From Haliscomenobacter sp033763495 (GTDB lineage: Bacteria; Bacteroidota; Bacteroidia; Chitinophagales; Saprospiraceae), in NCBI RefSeq assembly GCF_033763495.1, contig NZ_JANRKL010000162.1, forward strand, positions 26,236 to 90,235: 64,000 nucleotides of DNA, in the 5' to 3' direction. Within the stretch, counting starts at the first letter, position 1; every line of letters begins with the position of its first letter. Position numbers and translations under genes: made by a program. Shown one piece after another: positions 8,001 through 16,816 of this stretch. The notes below the pieces were generated by a model, which worked only from the letters and a program-made list of their open reading frames with translations, made no database searches and had not been told where the DNA came from.

Positions 8001-8021
8001 GGGCAGCCCTTGCGGCTGCCC
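8001..8021 (+). terminator. GC-rich hairpin between bioB and tpiA
   Basis: GGGCAGCC (8001-8008) and GGCTGCCC (8014-8021) form a perfect stem directly after the bioB stop codon. No T-run follows (CTCGGATAAA), so it is either a weak terminator or an mRNA-stabilising/processing hairpin before tpiA. Confidence 0.5.
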
Positions 8022-8040
8022 TCGGATAAATAAAATAAAC

Positions 8041-8802
8041 ATGAAAACACGTCAACAAATCGTTGCTGGCAACTGGAAGATGAACAAAAATTACGGCGAA
8101 GGCCGTGAGCTGGCAACAGAAATTGTAGCGCGCCTGAAACCTTCCGATACGAAGGTGGTGCTTTGTACCCCTTTTATTCACTTGGCCATGGTACAGGACC
8201 TGATCAATGGTGTCAGCAATTTGTACACTGGTGCCCAAAACTGCCACCAGGAGGACAAGGGTGCTTACACCGGCGAAATTTCAGTGGACATGCTGAAATC
8301 AGTAGGCGTGGGCTACGTCATCTTGGGGCACTCAGAGCGCCGCGAATATTTTGCGGAGTCGGACGAACTGCTGGCCAAAAAAGTAGATAAGGTATTGGCA
8401 GGTGGTTTGTTGCCCATCTTTTGCTGTGGTGAAAGTCTGGATATTCGCGATGCGGGCACCCATATCGCCCACGTGGAAGCACAAATCAAAGCTGGCTTGT
8501 TCCACCTGAGTGCCGAAGATTTTGCCAAGGTAGTAATCGCTTACGAACCCATCTGGGCCATCGGCACCGGGCGTACCGCTTCTCCTGAACAAGCTCAGGA
8601 CATGCACGCGGCGATTCGTGCCTTGTTGGCCAGCAAATATGGCGCCGCAGCCGCAGATGCTACAACCATCCTGTATGGAGGTAGTGTGAATGGAGGCAAC
8701 GCAGCCGTACTTTTTGCTCAACCTGACGTGGATGGCGGCCTGGTAGGCGGTGCTTCACTGAAGGCTGAAGAGTTCATTACAATTGTGGAGGCGACTAAGT
8801 AA
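8041..8802 (+). CDS. tpiA: Triosephosphate isomerase
   Basis: This enzyme interconverts dihydroxyacetone phosphate and glyceraldehyde 3-phosphate in glycolysis. It has 253 residues from the ATG at 8041; the open frame continues upstream to 7963 through the end of bioB, but the family N-terminus RQQIVAGNWKMN starts here. Asn11 and Lys13 in GNWKMN, the catalytic His in ILGHSERREYF (about 99) and the catalytic Glu in AYEPIWAIGTG (about 170) are visible, as is the phosphate loop YGGSVNGGN. It is unrelated to biotin and is probably linked to bioB only by position. Confidence 0.96.
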   Translation: MKTRQQIVAGNWKMNKNYGEGRELATEIVARLKPSDTKVVLCTPFIHLAMVQDLINGVSNLYTGAQNCHQEDKGAYTGEISVDMLKSVGVGYVILGHSERREYFAESDELLAKKVDKVLAGGLLPIFCCGESLDIRDAGTHIAHVEAQIKAGLFHLSAEDFAKVVIAYEPIWAIGTGRTASPEQAQDMHAAIRALLASKYGAAAADATTILYGGSVNGGNAAVLFAQPDVDGGLVGGASLKAEEFITIVEATK

Positions 8803-8817
8803 CTCACATTACGAAGG

Positions 8818-9044
8818 TTTAAACCGCAGAGTTTCGCAGAGTGCACGCAGAGTTTCACAGAGTTCCTTTTAGTTTTAAGGAGTTTGCCACCTGCGGTGGC
8901 GAGCGTTCGGATACTACTGAAATTTGATTTTTCGTACCAGCTGCTGTTCAATGCGGCCTCTGGGTACTCTTTGCCATCGCAGATGGCCTAACTTAAAAAC
9001 TCCGTAAAACTCTGCGTGCACTCTGCGAAACTCTGCGGTTTAAA
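8818..9044. repeat. Long inverted repeat with GCAGAGTTTC tandem arms
   Basis: A perfect 38-base inverted repeat: the left arm 8818-8855 and the right arm 9007-9044 are complementary, built of CGCAGAGTTTCGCAGAG-type words. The 150-base interior holds GCCACCTGCGGTGGC-like sequence. It starts 15 bases after the tpiA stop. The rest of the 367-base gap before the convergent gene at 9170 holds a small perfect hairpin ACTAAAG-N7-CTTTAGT (9062-9082) and no gene. Confidence 0.9.
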
Positions 9045-9169
9045 AACCTGAGATTAAATAGACTAAAGCTATACACTTTAGTTGCACCTTATCTGAATCA
9101 AACTTGCGTAATAGGAGTAAGTAACTAGACCATATACAGGCTTTGCTGCTGCATAAGTTTATTTTCCCC

Positions 9170-10054
9170 TCACTTCAATTTTCGATTCAACGCAAAACTA
9201 AAATTCTCATCCCCCACCATCAGCCGCTGCTGCTTATCCAGAAAGAACAGAACATTGTCATCTCCCACCAAAAATTGCAAGGCCTCATCCTTTTTGTCAT
9301 CTGGATGGAGCTGATAAATCACAGTTTCTCCTTTTTGTTCAATCGACCAGGTGCCCGTGATTGGCTGAGCCCGGCGGAAAATTCTGATCGCGGTATAAGT
9401 CGTCGATTTCAAGGTCACGGAATCGCGGTAAAGCGTAAACCTCCATTTCAATTTGATGCATTCGTTGCTTACTGGAATGGCGTATTCATTGGCCAATTCG
9501 GTACAAGGTGTTCTCCCATCATAAACCGCCACGTAAGGCGTTGCTTTGGTGAGGGTAGCCGTGGCCAAAGTAGGAAATGCCGCCTTTTGACGAGTCGGAC
9601 TTTTACGGTTCAAAGAATAACTCCAGCCACCATTGCCCACCATCAGTTGTTGTTCGGGGCCGAGTAAGTGAAAGAGGTTTTCATTGAGTTTGAGCAGCGA
9701 AAGTCGAAGGTCGGAATTCGCAGCACTCAATTGGTAGATGTCTCCTTTTGGGGTAGTGCTTTTTTGAGTGCTAAATGTCCCTTTGACCTCCTGATGGTAT
9801 TCGATCACAAACCCCAACGTATTGGGCTTGCTTTTACCATATTTGATGCTCAATTCAAAGGAATTATTTGGTGTCAAAACCAAATTCCAACGGATAAAAT
9901 CAATGACTCCACTTTCTTTGATCTGGAGCATGGATTTCATCACCTCATCGCAAGGTGTACTTGCCTGGAGTTCAATGGAAGTATCGTTTTTGTGCGAATC
10001 CTGAGCATTTAATACGCCAAGACTACCTATCAGAAACAACAATAAAGTTCTCAT
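9170..10054 (-). CDS. Secreted protein with two tandem NlpE-like domains
   Basis: 294 residues with a signal peptide (MRTLLLFLIGSLGVLNAQ) and no lipobox cysteine at the cleavage point. The mature part is an internal duplication. Residues 34-151 start with PCDEV and end with QQLMVGNGGWSYSLNRK; residues 183-292 start with PCTEL and end with QQRLMVGDENFSFALNRK. Each half has the alternating beta-strand pattern, ending in a LFFLDKQQRLMVG-like strand, seen in NlpE/META-type lipid-associated barrels. This is a fold-level resemblance only, and no catalytic residues are evident. An envelope or periplasmic role is likely; the specific function is unknown. Confidence 0.7.
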   Translation of the reverse strand: MRTLLLFLIGSLGVLNAQDSHKNDTSIELQASTPCDEVMKSMLQIKESGVIDFIRWNLVLTPNNSFELSIKYGKSKPNTLGFVIEYHQEVKGTFSTQKSTTPKGDIYQLSAANSDLRLSLLKLNENLFHLLGPEQQLMVGNGGWSYSLNRKSPTRQKAAFPTLATATLTKATPYVAVYDGRTPCTELANEYAIPVSNECIKLKWRFTLYRDSVTLKSTTYTAIRIFRRAQPITGTWSIEQKGETVIYQLHPDDKKDEALQFLVGDDNVLFFLDKQQRLMVGDENFSFALNRKLK

Positions 10055-10152
10055 AGACCTGATTTTAAGCTGAACTATACCAAAAGTAAGTTTTTTTGAT
10101 CAGTCCCAATGAATAGGAGATCAACGACCAAATCCAGGATAGCAACAACATT

Positions 10153-11826
10153 TTACCAGTCAAATTTCAACAACGAAACGCCCTGGCGCGGCAATTCAAT
10201 CTCCATTTTTATAGCTCCGTTGTTCGTTTTTACATAAGCGGGCGAACCCAATAGGGTCAATTGACCAGCTTTTTCCAAAATTGCGATTTGCTCCGCAGTA
10301 GGATTTTCCGGCGAGCCCATTTTTTTCCACACCTCATAGGAGTTGCTGTTTTCATCATCAATGCGGTAATGGTGCAGGTTGAGCGTTTTGGCAGTAAAGC
10401 CCTTCAGGCTGAGTTCAATGCTCGCCTTGCCCGTTTTTACATCATCATCGTGGTAATGCCAAAGCATCACCGCTACCGAGCGCAAATCTTTGCTGGCAAT
10501 GCCATCGATATCGGCTTTGGGGCCACGTACGCTGGAATCCCGAATGGCGGTGTAGCTGTAGTTTTGATTGCCATTGACCTCCACCCGTTTGCCTTTCATC
10601 AGGGCGAACATGCGGAAGACGTTCAGTACAGGTTTGTCGATGCCATTGGTGGCCAAATCGCGGAAACCGTAGAAATAGGGCTGGTTTTCAAATTCAAAAG
10701 ACCAACTCACTGCCCCTCTCAGATTCACTTTGAAATGATCTGCCAGTGCGTATTTGCGGGCAAAAGAGGCAGCAGTATAACTGGAATACATGGTGCCATT
10801 GCGGTAGGCATTCGATGGATTGGTTTTCATGCCACAGGCTGCACAACCTTCCGGGTCGGACTCCCCAATGATGATCGGCAAACTTTTGAGGGTAGGGTAG
10901 GAGGCCACAATGCGAAAACCTTCCGAGATGTCGCGCAACTGGGTGCCCATGTTCATTTGTACGTGTCCATCCACAATTTTGGGCGCACCTTTGGCGTGAA
11001 AGGTGATGAAATCAAGGGGAGCCCCAATTTTCCCAGTCGCGTAGTTTTTGCCCGAAATACAATGGGTGAGGAAGGTTTTTAAAAAATCAGCCGCCTTGTT
11101 CCAGCTCGGCCCGGTTGTTTCGGGGCCACCCATGCGGATGGTCGGCAAGGCTCTTTTGGCGGCATCGGCGGTGTAATCGTACAACTTGCAATATTCCTCT
11201 ACCGTGCCTTTCCAATAGCCGATGTTGGGTTCGTTCCAAAGTTCCCAGTACCAGCTTTCCACCTCCGCTTTGCCGTAACGTTCTACCGCGTGTTTGACCC
11301 AGGTGTAAACCAGATCGGCCCATTTTTTGTAGTCTTTCGGTGGGTAAGCCCAGCCAGTATATACCTTATCGTAAGGCATGCCTGGCTGCCAGTGGTGCTC
11401 ATAAGGTTGAGGGTTGGTGGACAGGGCTTCGGGCATAAAGCTGAATTGCGCCATCGGTTTGATGCCCCGTTGGAGGTAGGCATCAAAAATTTTGTCCAGG
11501 ATGGTAAAATCGTAGATGGGTTTGCCATTGGCATCTTCGGTGTAGACGTTGGTGGAGCCCCATTTGAGGTTCATTGTATCGTGCCCGGAAGTGAGCAGGT
11601 TGTGGGCGCGAAAATAAACGGGCACTGGGCTCATCGCGCTGAGTTCACTGAGGAGTTTTTTCCCGTCGCGCATGTAGGCGTAGTTGGGCTCGTCGGCACC
11701 AAACCAGGCCCAAAAAGGGTGCATCTCCCCAATCTCTTTGTTGAGGTCGACGTTGATGATGGTTTTTTGAGCAAAAACAAATTGGGCAGCTCCAAGGAGC
11801 AGGCAGTAAAGGATAAACTTTTTCAT
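10153..11826 (-). CDS. Secreted glycoside hydrolase family 39-like enzyme
   Basis: 557 residues with a signal peptide ending FVFAQ. The TIM-barrel shows the clan A layout: acid/base Glu199 in ELWNEPN and a nucleophile Glu322 in IIIGESDPEG, followed by a C-terminal beta domain. This matches GH39, which includes beta-xylosidases and alpha-L-iduronidases. The substrate cannot be fixed from sequence. Its neighbours are secreted hydrolases on the same strand (serine hydrolase, GH18 chitinase), which suggests scavenging of external polysaccharide. No T9SS sorting domain is visible, so it is probably periplasmic. Confidence 0.82.
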   Translation of the reverse strand: MKKFILYCLLLGAAQFVFAQKTIINVDLNKEIGEMHPFWAWFGADEPNYAYMRDGKKLLSELSAMSPVPVYFRAHNLLTSGHDTMNLKWGSTNVYTEDANGKPIYDFTILDKIFDAYLQRGIKPMAQFSFMPEALSTNPQPYEHHWQPGMPYDKVYTGWAYPPKDYKKWADLVYTWVKHAVERYGKAEVESWYWELWNEPNIGYWKGTVEEYCKLYDYTADAAKRALPTIRMGGPETTGPSWNKAADFLKTFLTHCISGKNYATGKIGAPLDFITFHAKGAPKIVDGHVQMNMGTQLRDISEGFRIVASYPTLKSLPIIIGESDPEGCAACGMKTNPSNAYRNGTMYSSYTAASFARKYALADHFKVNLRGAVSWSFEFENQPYFYGFRDLATNGIDKPVLNVFRMFALMKGKRVEVNGNQNYSYTAIRDSSVRGPKADIDGIASKDLRSVAVMLWHYHDDDVKTGKASIELSLKGFTAKTLNLHHYRIDDENSNSYEVWKKMGSPENPTAEQIAILEKAGQLTLLGSPAYVKTNNGAIKMEIELPRQGVSLLKFDW

Positions 11827-12003
11827 CCTGAAGATTTAAAGGGCTAATGAATTTTGTTTGTACCCCTCAAAATAGCTTTTTACCAGGATATTGATGAAAC
11901 GTTTGAGGTAGGCTTCGTCAATCTAAACGTGAGTTTTGATTTATTTGCATTGAATATCAATGAATTATTGTGTTTTTCTACAAAAAGCCGTTCATTCACA
12001 ACA

Positions 12004-12226
12004 TTTTTTACCGCAGAGTTTCGCGGAGTAAACACAGAGTTTCGCAGAGTTTAGGCCACCTTCGGTGGCTAAGAGTACTCAGAGACGCACTGAATGACCA
12101 CTAAATGCCTGAGATTCAAATTTTAATCATACTCGACCTCCAGCCACCAGAGGTGGCAAAACTCTTAAAAACTAATAAAACTCTGCGAAACTCTGTGTAT
12201 ACTCCGGGAAACTCTGCGGTAAAAAA
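12004..12226. repeat. Second long inverted repeat with GCAGAGTTTC tandem arms
   Basis: The left arm 12004-12052 (ACCGCAGAGTTTCGCGGAG...) and right arm 12177-12226 (...GAAACTCTGCGGTAAAAAA) are near-perfect complements. The interior holds GCCACCTTCGGTGGC and CCACCAGAGGTGG hairpins. It lies 21 bases past the stop of the minus-strand serine hydrolase, within a 421-base gap. The remaining part, 11827-12003, is AT-rich and shows no gene; it probably holds the GH39 promoter. Confidence 0.88.
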
Positions 12227-12247
12227 TTAATTAATTCAAACCGCACG

Positions 12248-13741
12248 TTAATTTAAACGTGTGAACTCCATCCCTTCGTAAGTCAACTTTCCCACCTTGC
12301 CCTCTGCATCCAGGCTGAAGCTGCCCATGGCAGTACCGTACCAATCCTGGGTGTATGGCCCGCGAAAAGTATCGTAATGCCAGTGGCTTAGCTTCGCGCT
12401 GACAAATTGATTGAGGGTGACGACAAGTCTGTTGCCTTCCAATGCGACCACTGCTTCACCATAAAGAGGATGTGTATATTTCCCAAGGTATTCCGATAAG
12501 GGTTTTCTGGGTTGGGTATTGGGAACTTGTTTGGCCTTAAATGCTGTCTCCTCCTTGTCAGCCTGGTCTTGAATTCCTTTGTAGAGGGTCAAAAACTCCG
12601 CATTCCAATCGCGGTTACCACCCAGCGCAAAGAGGTCAAAAGCCTTGTACACCAATGCATGGCGTACTTCAGCATGGTCAAAATTCCCAAAAACATAAAT
12701 GCCCAGTTTGGCCTCGGGCAATTGTGCATGCATAGCAATTTCCCCGGCCAGGCTCCCGGTATGGTAATTGATTTTTTTGCCTTTGTAATCGTGTTGAAAC
12801 CAGCCCAGTCCATAAGTCGTCCAGTTGGGTTTGATCAACTGCATGGTGGGGTAGAACTGGCCAGCCGGAACCAGCACCTGTGGGCGAAACAACTCGGCCC
12901 AGGTATGAGGCTCCACGAGGCGGCCTCCAGCGTATTTGCTGCTGTCCAACATGCAGATCATCCACTTGCTCATGTCGTCGATGCAGGAATGGACACTGCC
13001 CGCTGGGCCAATTTGGTCGGCACTGGTGGCTTCAATCACTTTGATGCTGCCATTGACCCGGAAATGGGGTTTGGACAAGTTGCTGGTGGGGGTGCTTTGC
13101 AGGGTGGGGTAGGTGTTGTTCATACCCAGCGGTTTGAAAATTCGGGTCTGGATGAAAACCTCCCATTTTTGGCCACTGAGTTTTTCAATCACCTTGCCCG
13201 CGGCCAGGTAAAAAATATTTTGATAAATGAAACTGGCCCGCAGCGGGTAACTGGGTACCACCTGCTGCATTTTGCGCAGCACCTCATCACCAGTCACATC
13301 CATGATGCTCCACAAAAAATCGGCATTGCCTACGCCGCTGTTGTGGGTGAAAAGGTCGCGGATTTTGAGGTCGCGGGTCACATAAGGGTCGTAGAGCAGG
13401 AATTCGGGCAGGTGTTTGCTGACGGGGTCATCCCAGGTGGCTTTGCCTTCATCGATCAGGATGGCCATACATACAGCGGTCATCGCTTTGGTGGTGGAGG
13501 CGCAGGCGAACTGGGTTTGGGTGTTGACCAGATTGTTGGTGCCCAATTGCCGAACTCCATAGGCTTTTTTGAAGAGGATTTGTCCGTCTTTTACCACAGC
13601 TACCGCCATGCCAGGCATTTGCCAACTTTGCATGGCTTTTTCGGCGTAGGTGTCGAAGGCTTGGATTTGTTGGGTAAGGTTTTGGGCAAAAAGGGACAAG
13701 GCCCCAACGAGGAGGTAAAGCAGTGTGAGCGTTTTTTTCAT
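12248..13741 (-). CDS. Secreted serine hydrolase, class C beta-lactamase/esterase family
   Basis: 497 residues from the ATG whose complement is at 13739-13741, where the signal peptide MKKTLTLLYLLVGALSLFAQ begins. The open frame extends 23 residues further upstream without signal character. The catalytic SxxK is Ser82-Thr-Thr-Lys85 and the YxN is Tyr173-Gln-Asn175; HTGSLAG near 340 is the third motif (usually K/H-T/S-G). The last 100 residues form a DUF3471-like beta domain. Family members are D-aminopeptidases, esterases and peptidoglycan enzymes more often than true beta-lactamases. It starts 50 bases after the GH18 gene and probably shares its transcript. Confidence 0.85.
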   Translation of the reverse strand: MKKTLTLLYLLVGALSLFAQNLTQQIQAFDTYAEKAMQSWQMPGMAVAVVKDGQILFKKAYGVRQLGTNNLVNTQTQFACASTTKAMTAVCMAILIDEGKATWDDPVSKHLPEFLLYDPYVTRDLKIRDLFTHNSGVGNADFLWSIMDVTGDEVLRKMQQVVPSYPLRASFIYQNIFYLAAGKVIEKLSGQKWEVFIQTRIFKPLGMNNTYPTLQSTPTSNLSKPHFRVNGSIKVIEATSADQIGPAGSVHSCIDDMSKWMICMLDSSKYAGGRLVEPHTWAELFRPQVLVPAGQFYPTMQLIKPNWTTYGLGWFQHDYKGKKINYHTGSLAGEIAMHAQLPEAKLGIYVFGNFDHAEVRHALVYKAFDLFALGGNRDWNAEFLTLYKGIQDQADKEETAFKAKQVPNTQPRKPLSEYLGKYTHPLYGEAVVALEGNRLVVTLNQFVSAKLSHWHYDTFRGPYTQDWYGTAMGSFSLDAEGKVGKLTYEGMEFTRLN

Positions 13742-13791
13742 ACCGGATTTATTGATCGTTATCAAAAGTTTAGTTGAGTGTTTTATAAAAA

Positions 13792-14913
13792 CTACTGTTG
13801 CGCCTCCCAAATCGCCTGCAACAAACCCGTTCCCGGCTTATCATCGGTCAATTGCCAAAACATGATCCCGCCCAGTTTTTGCTTCATCACGTATTGGGTT
13901 TTGAGTTTCACTGAACTGTAGTCGTCAAAAGTAGCAAATTCCTTGCGTTGTGGGCTGTAGGCCCAGGGTGCTTGTGAGACCGAATCACGGTAAAACACAA
14001 AACCCTCTTCCGCCGTAAAAGTGCTGGAAATGCGGTGGTAAGGCACAAAGGATTTGAATTTCCCCGACTGGTACAAGCCCCGATTGACATTTTCAACCTC
14101 CACCCAGCTGCGGGCGTAAAAAGCGGCACCTAGAATGATCTTTTCGGCAGGCACACCGATTTTTAGCAATTGCTGCACGCCATCCGCTCCAGAGGCCTGT
14201 TGCTTTTCATTGGAAAACAAAGGCGTATGGTGCCCAGTAACGGTGCTATACCCACTCACCAGGTCGTAACTCATCAAATTCACATAGTTGACCAGAGGCA
14301 TTACCTTGTCCCATTCGATGGATTTTTCAATAAAACTGGCAAAGCCCCCGGCGGCAAAACTCAGGACGGCTTTTTTACCCAAAACCTGTCGCAATTCCTG
14401 CACCAGGGCAGTGAAATTGGCCTTGTCTTCGGGCATAAAGGCATGCCTGGGATAACCCTCAATGCCGGGGTATTCCCAATCCAGGTCGATGCCATCGGCA
14501 CCGTATTCCCGCATGAGCTCTTTGACGGAACGTGCAAATTCCTGGCGACCTTCAGCTTTGGAGAAGACCCCGGAGCAGGTTTCGCAACCACCCCAACCGC
14601 CCAAAGAAAGCATTACTTTGAGCTGTTTGTGTTTTTTCTTAAGGGCAACCAGATTGCGGATGGCGACGCTATCCTTGGCATCATCTACGGCCAGGCGTTG
14701 ACCACGTAGGTGACAAAAACTGTAAATGACATGGGTGACTTGCTCCCATTTGTATTTGTCCAGGTTTTGGCCATTGCCCATGTAGTAGGCGATGGTAGCT
14801 ATTTTTTTAGGTTTGGGAGGGAAAGGGAATGAATGATTTGGAACCAAAAACAGGCTCAAAAAGCCCAGGGAAAGAAATGCTGAAATGCTGCGTGCAAATA
14901 GGGAATGGAACAT
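13792..14913 (-). CDS. Secreted chitinase-like glycoside hydrolase family 18
   Basis: About 373 residues from the ATG at 14913; an upstream in-frame start at 14955 is also possible. The N-terminus has a hydrophobic export signal. The barrel starts KKIATIAYYMGNG. The family motif DGIDLDWEYPG is intact, with catalytic Glu147 and Asp140, Asp143 and Asp145. The substrate loop LVNYVNLMSYDL and the C-terminal GGIMFWQLTDD are also typical. No chitin-binding module or T9SS domain is seen. It should cleave beta-1,4-linked GlcNAc polymers, or bind them. Confidence 0.9.
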   Translation of the reverse strand: MFHSLFARSISAFLSLGFLSLFLVPNHSFPFPPKPKKIATIAYYMGNGQNLDKYKWEQVTHVIYSFCHLRGQRLAVDDAKDSVAIRNLVALKKKHKQLKVMLSLGGWGGCETCSGVFSKAEGRQEFARSVKELMREYGADGIDLDWEYPGIEGYPRHAFMPEDKANFTALVQELRQVLGKKAVLSFAAGGFASFIEKSIEWDKVMPLVNYVNLMSYDLVSGYSTVTGHHTPLFSNEKQQASGADGVQQLLKIGVPAEKIILGAAFYARSWVEVENVNRGLYQSGKFKSFVPYHRISSTFTAEEGFVFYRDSVSQAPWAYSPQRKEFATFDDYSSVKLKTQYVMKQKLGGIMFWQLTDDKPGTGLLQAIWEAQQ

Positions 14914-14972
14914 GACAAACTGCTTTATGGTTTGGGATGAAATTAGTAGTGACAAGATTATAAAAATCCAGG

Positions 14973-16757
14973 TTAATTCCGCAACAATTGCACCTGCTGG
15001 GTCAAAGTTCCTTCCTGCATGTTGCCACTTTCATCCAATACCTTGTAGCGGATTGCTACCATGTATACCCCCGGGTCAGCAGGGTTTTGGCGCCCTCGCC
15101 CATCCCAGTGCACATCCGCCCCACTTGCCGAAAACAGCCGGTCGCCCCAACGGCTGTATACACTCATTTCCACGTTTTGTAAGGGACAATTGCTGAACAA
15201 ACTCAGTTGATCATTGCGGCCATCGTCATTGGGGCTAAACGCATTGGGCAGGTAGACCAAACAAGCGCAAGGTTCCCGTTTTACTTCGTATTCAAGGATG
15301 GTTGGGGCAATACAATTGTAATCGGAGGCCCGGTAAATGCCGGGTTTGGAAAGGACCCGGCTGGCTGAAGGGGTGCCATCCTCCCAAACGAAATCGGCAT
15401 TTGGCAATTCCACGCTCCAATCTAACCCGCAACTCAAAGTGCTATCAATAGAAACAATCCGATTTTTGGTCAGATCACAACTTTCAGCAAAGGAAAATTT
15501 CCAGGGGGCATTGTCAATCTTTGCCTCGAGGTACCGTGGATTGAAAGGGAAAAAACTGACCGTTTGGGGCGCAATTACAATTTGACTGGAATGGGGTCGG
15601 GTTGAACTGAAATCTTCCCAGCGAAAACAAGTGCCCTGATTGGAGTCAATGGCAGCTTGCAGCATGAATCCCGCATAGCGATCAGCCGATGATGCCCTCA
15701 GATCCTGGCTCCCGATGATGCTGACCCGACCCTTGCTGGCCAGGGTTTGATAGATGCCATCCGTTTTGAGGGACTGTTCGATCAGCAATCTGCGCTGTCG
15801 GCTGATTTGGCCACTTTGACTCAGCGTCAATTGACTGGGGTAGTTTTCATTGCTTCCAGGATGATTGTAAACGGCAAACAAATCCCCCTGATCCAGTACT
15901 TGCACGTCGGCAGCGCGGCCCGTCGTTTTGAAATCAGGGCTGTTCCAAACAACCTCACCTTGAGGATTGATTTTATAAAAAAAGGATTGGTCACCTTTAA
16001 TTGCTTCAAAAACAAAACCACCTTCTACGGCAATGGGTCCACCCACTGGATAATACCCCCCAGTATTTTCACTGGAATCAAAAGTGGTAGCCCACAATAA
16101 GTCGCCAGTGGAAGAAAATCGAAAGGTGTAAACCCCGGAACGGCAAAGGAAACCACCATCTTCGGTCAAAATTGCTTCACCAGTGGATTCAAAAGGAGCA
16201 AATACCTTTCCCCATTGAATGGTCAAACTTGGATCGAAAATGCACAAAAAGCCTCGTTTGGCCGTACTAAAATCCAGCACCAGGCCATAGGCCATCAGGT
16301 TGCCGTTGGGCAAAACCTGGATGTTGTAGGTGAAATTGTCCACCGTGCCCATGTGCATCATGCGATAGGCCAATTCGTTACCTTTGGGGCCGAGTTTGAG
16401 AATAAAAATGTATTCACTACCTCCTTCATAGGCGGTTCCATAGACAAATACCTCATTACTCGGGCTGATCTTGACATCTTTGAAGGTCATGAAATTTTGC
16501 TTCCATTCGAAGTTTTTGCTCCATACTGTATTGCCACAGGGATCAAGCCTGAGAATATTGATGCCACCGTTGCGGTTGGCCGTTTCACCCCGTACTGGAG
16601 AGCCACAGATCAGCAGGTCGCCATTGGAAAAGCGGGCTATTTTTTGCTCATACGGCTTGTCTGATTTCTCCAGCAACTTGAAGTACTGTTGAGAAAAACC
16701 CGAGAGGCTGTAAAACAGCAGAAACAAGGTCATAGTATGTCGGAACCCGCTTTTCAT
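14973..16757 (-). CDS. Large secreted protein with type B T9SS C-terminal domain
   Basis: 594 residues with signal peptide MKSGFRHTMTLFLLFYSLSGFSQ. The middle part (about 30-390) repeats short beta-strand units of the form G-D-L-L-x-x-G or GGFLCRSG, as in beta-propellers of the delta-60 repeat type. The C-terminal 90 residues start YLPNAFSPNDDGRNDQL and contain the WDGRGRQNPADPGVYM pattern of the gliding-motility/type B sorting domain (TIGR04131). It is therefore exported across the outer membrane by the type IX system and attached or released there. Its ligand is unknown. Confidence 0.85.
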   Translation of the reverse strand: MKSGFRHTMTLFLLFYSLSGFSQQYFKLLEKSDKPYEQKIARFSNGDLLICGSPVRGETANRNGGINILRLDPCGNTVWSKNFEWKQNFMTFKDVKISPSNEVFVYGTAYEGGSEYIFILKLGPKGNELAYRMMHMGTVDNFTYNIQVLPNGNLMAYGLVLDFSTAKRGFLCIFDPSLTIQWGKVFAPFESTGEAILTEDGGFLCRSGVYTFRFSSTGDLLWATTFDSSENTGGYYPVGGPIAVEGGFVFEAIKGDQSFFYKINPQGEVVWNSPDFKTTGRAADVQVLDQGDLFAVYNHPGSNENYPSQLTLSQSGQISRQRRLLIEQSLKTDGIYQTLASKGRVSIIGSQDLRASSADRYAGFMLQAAIDSNQGTCFRWEDFSSTRPHSSQIVIAPQTVSFFPFNPRYLEAKIDNAPWKFSFAESCDLTKNRIVSIDSTLSCGLDWSVELPNADFVWEDGTPSASRVLSKPGIYRASDYNCIAPTILEYEVKREPCACLVYLPNAFSPNDDGRNDQLSLFSNCPLQNVEMSVYSRWGDRLFSASGADVHWDGRGRQNPADPGVYMVAIRYKVLDESGNMQEGTLTQQVQLLRN

Positions 16758-16773
16758 TATTCAAATATACGAC

Positions 16774-16781
16774 TAAATTTG
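16774..16781 (+). promoter_or_regulatory. Candidate Bacteroidota -7 box
   Basis: TAAATTTG matches the TAnnTTTG -7 consensus of Bacteroidota, 35 bases before the ATG of the YheT-like hydrolase gene. No convincing -33 TTG lies at the right distance, so confidence is modest. Confidence 0.4.
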
Positions 16782-16816
16782 CGCTAAAATGTCGCCAAAT
16801 TAACACAGGTTTACGT

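Noticed and set aside
8818..9044. CRISPR array because of repeated GCAGAGTTTC words
   Set aside because: The words are contiguous and degenerate without spacers, and the two sides are inverted, not direct.
9062..9082. Terminator for tpiA (ACTAAAG-N7-CTTTAGT hairpin)
   Set aside because: Weak AT-rich stem without a T-run and 260 bases from the stop; kept only as a note.
12512..13777. 421-residue plus-strand open frame
   Set aside because: It lies opposite the serine hydrolase gene, which has intact catalytic motifs; this frame has no recognisable domain.
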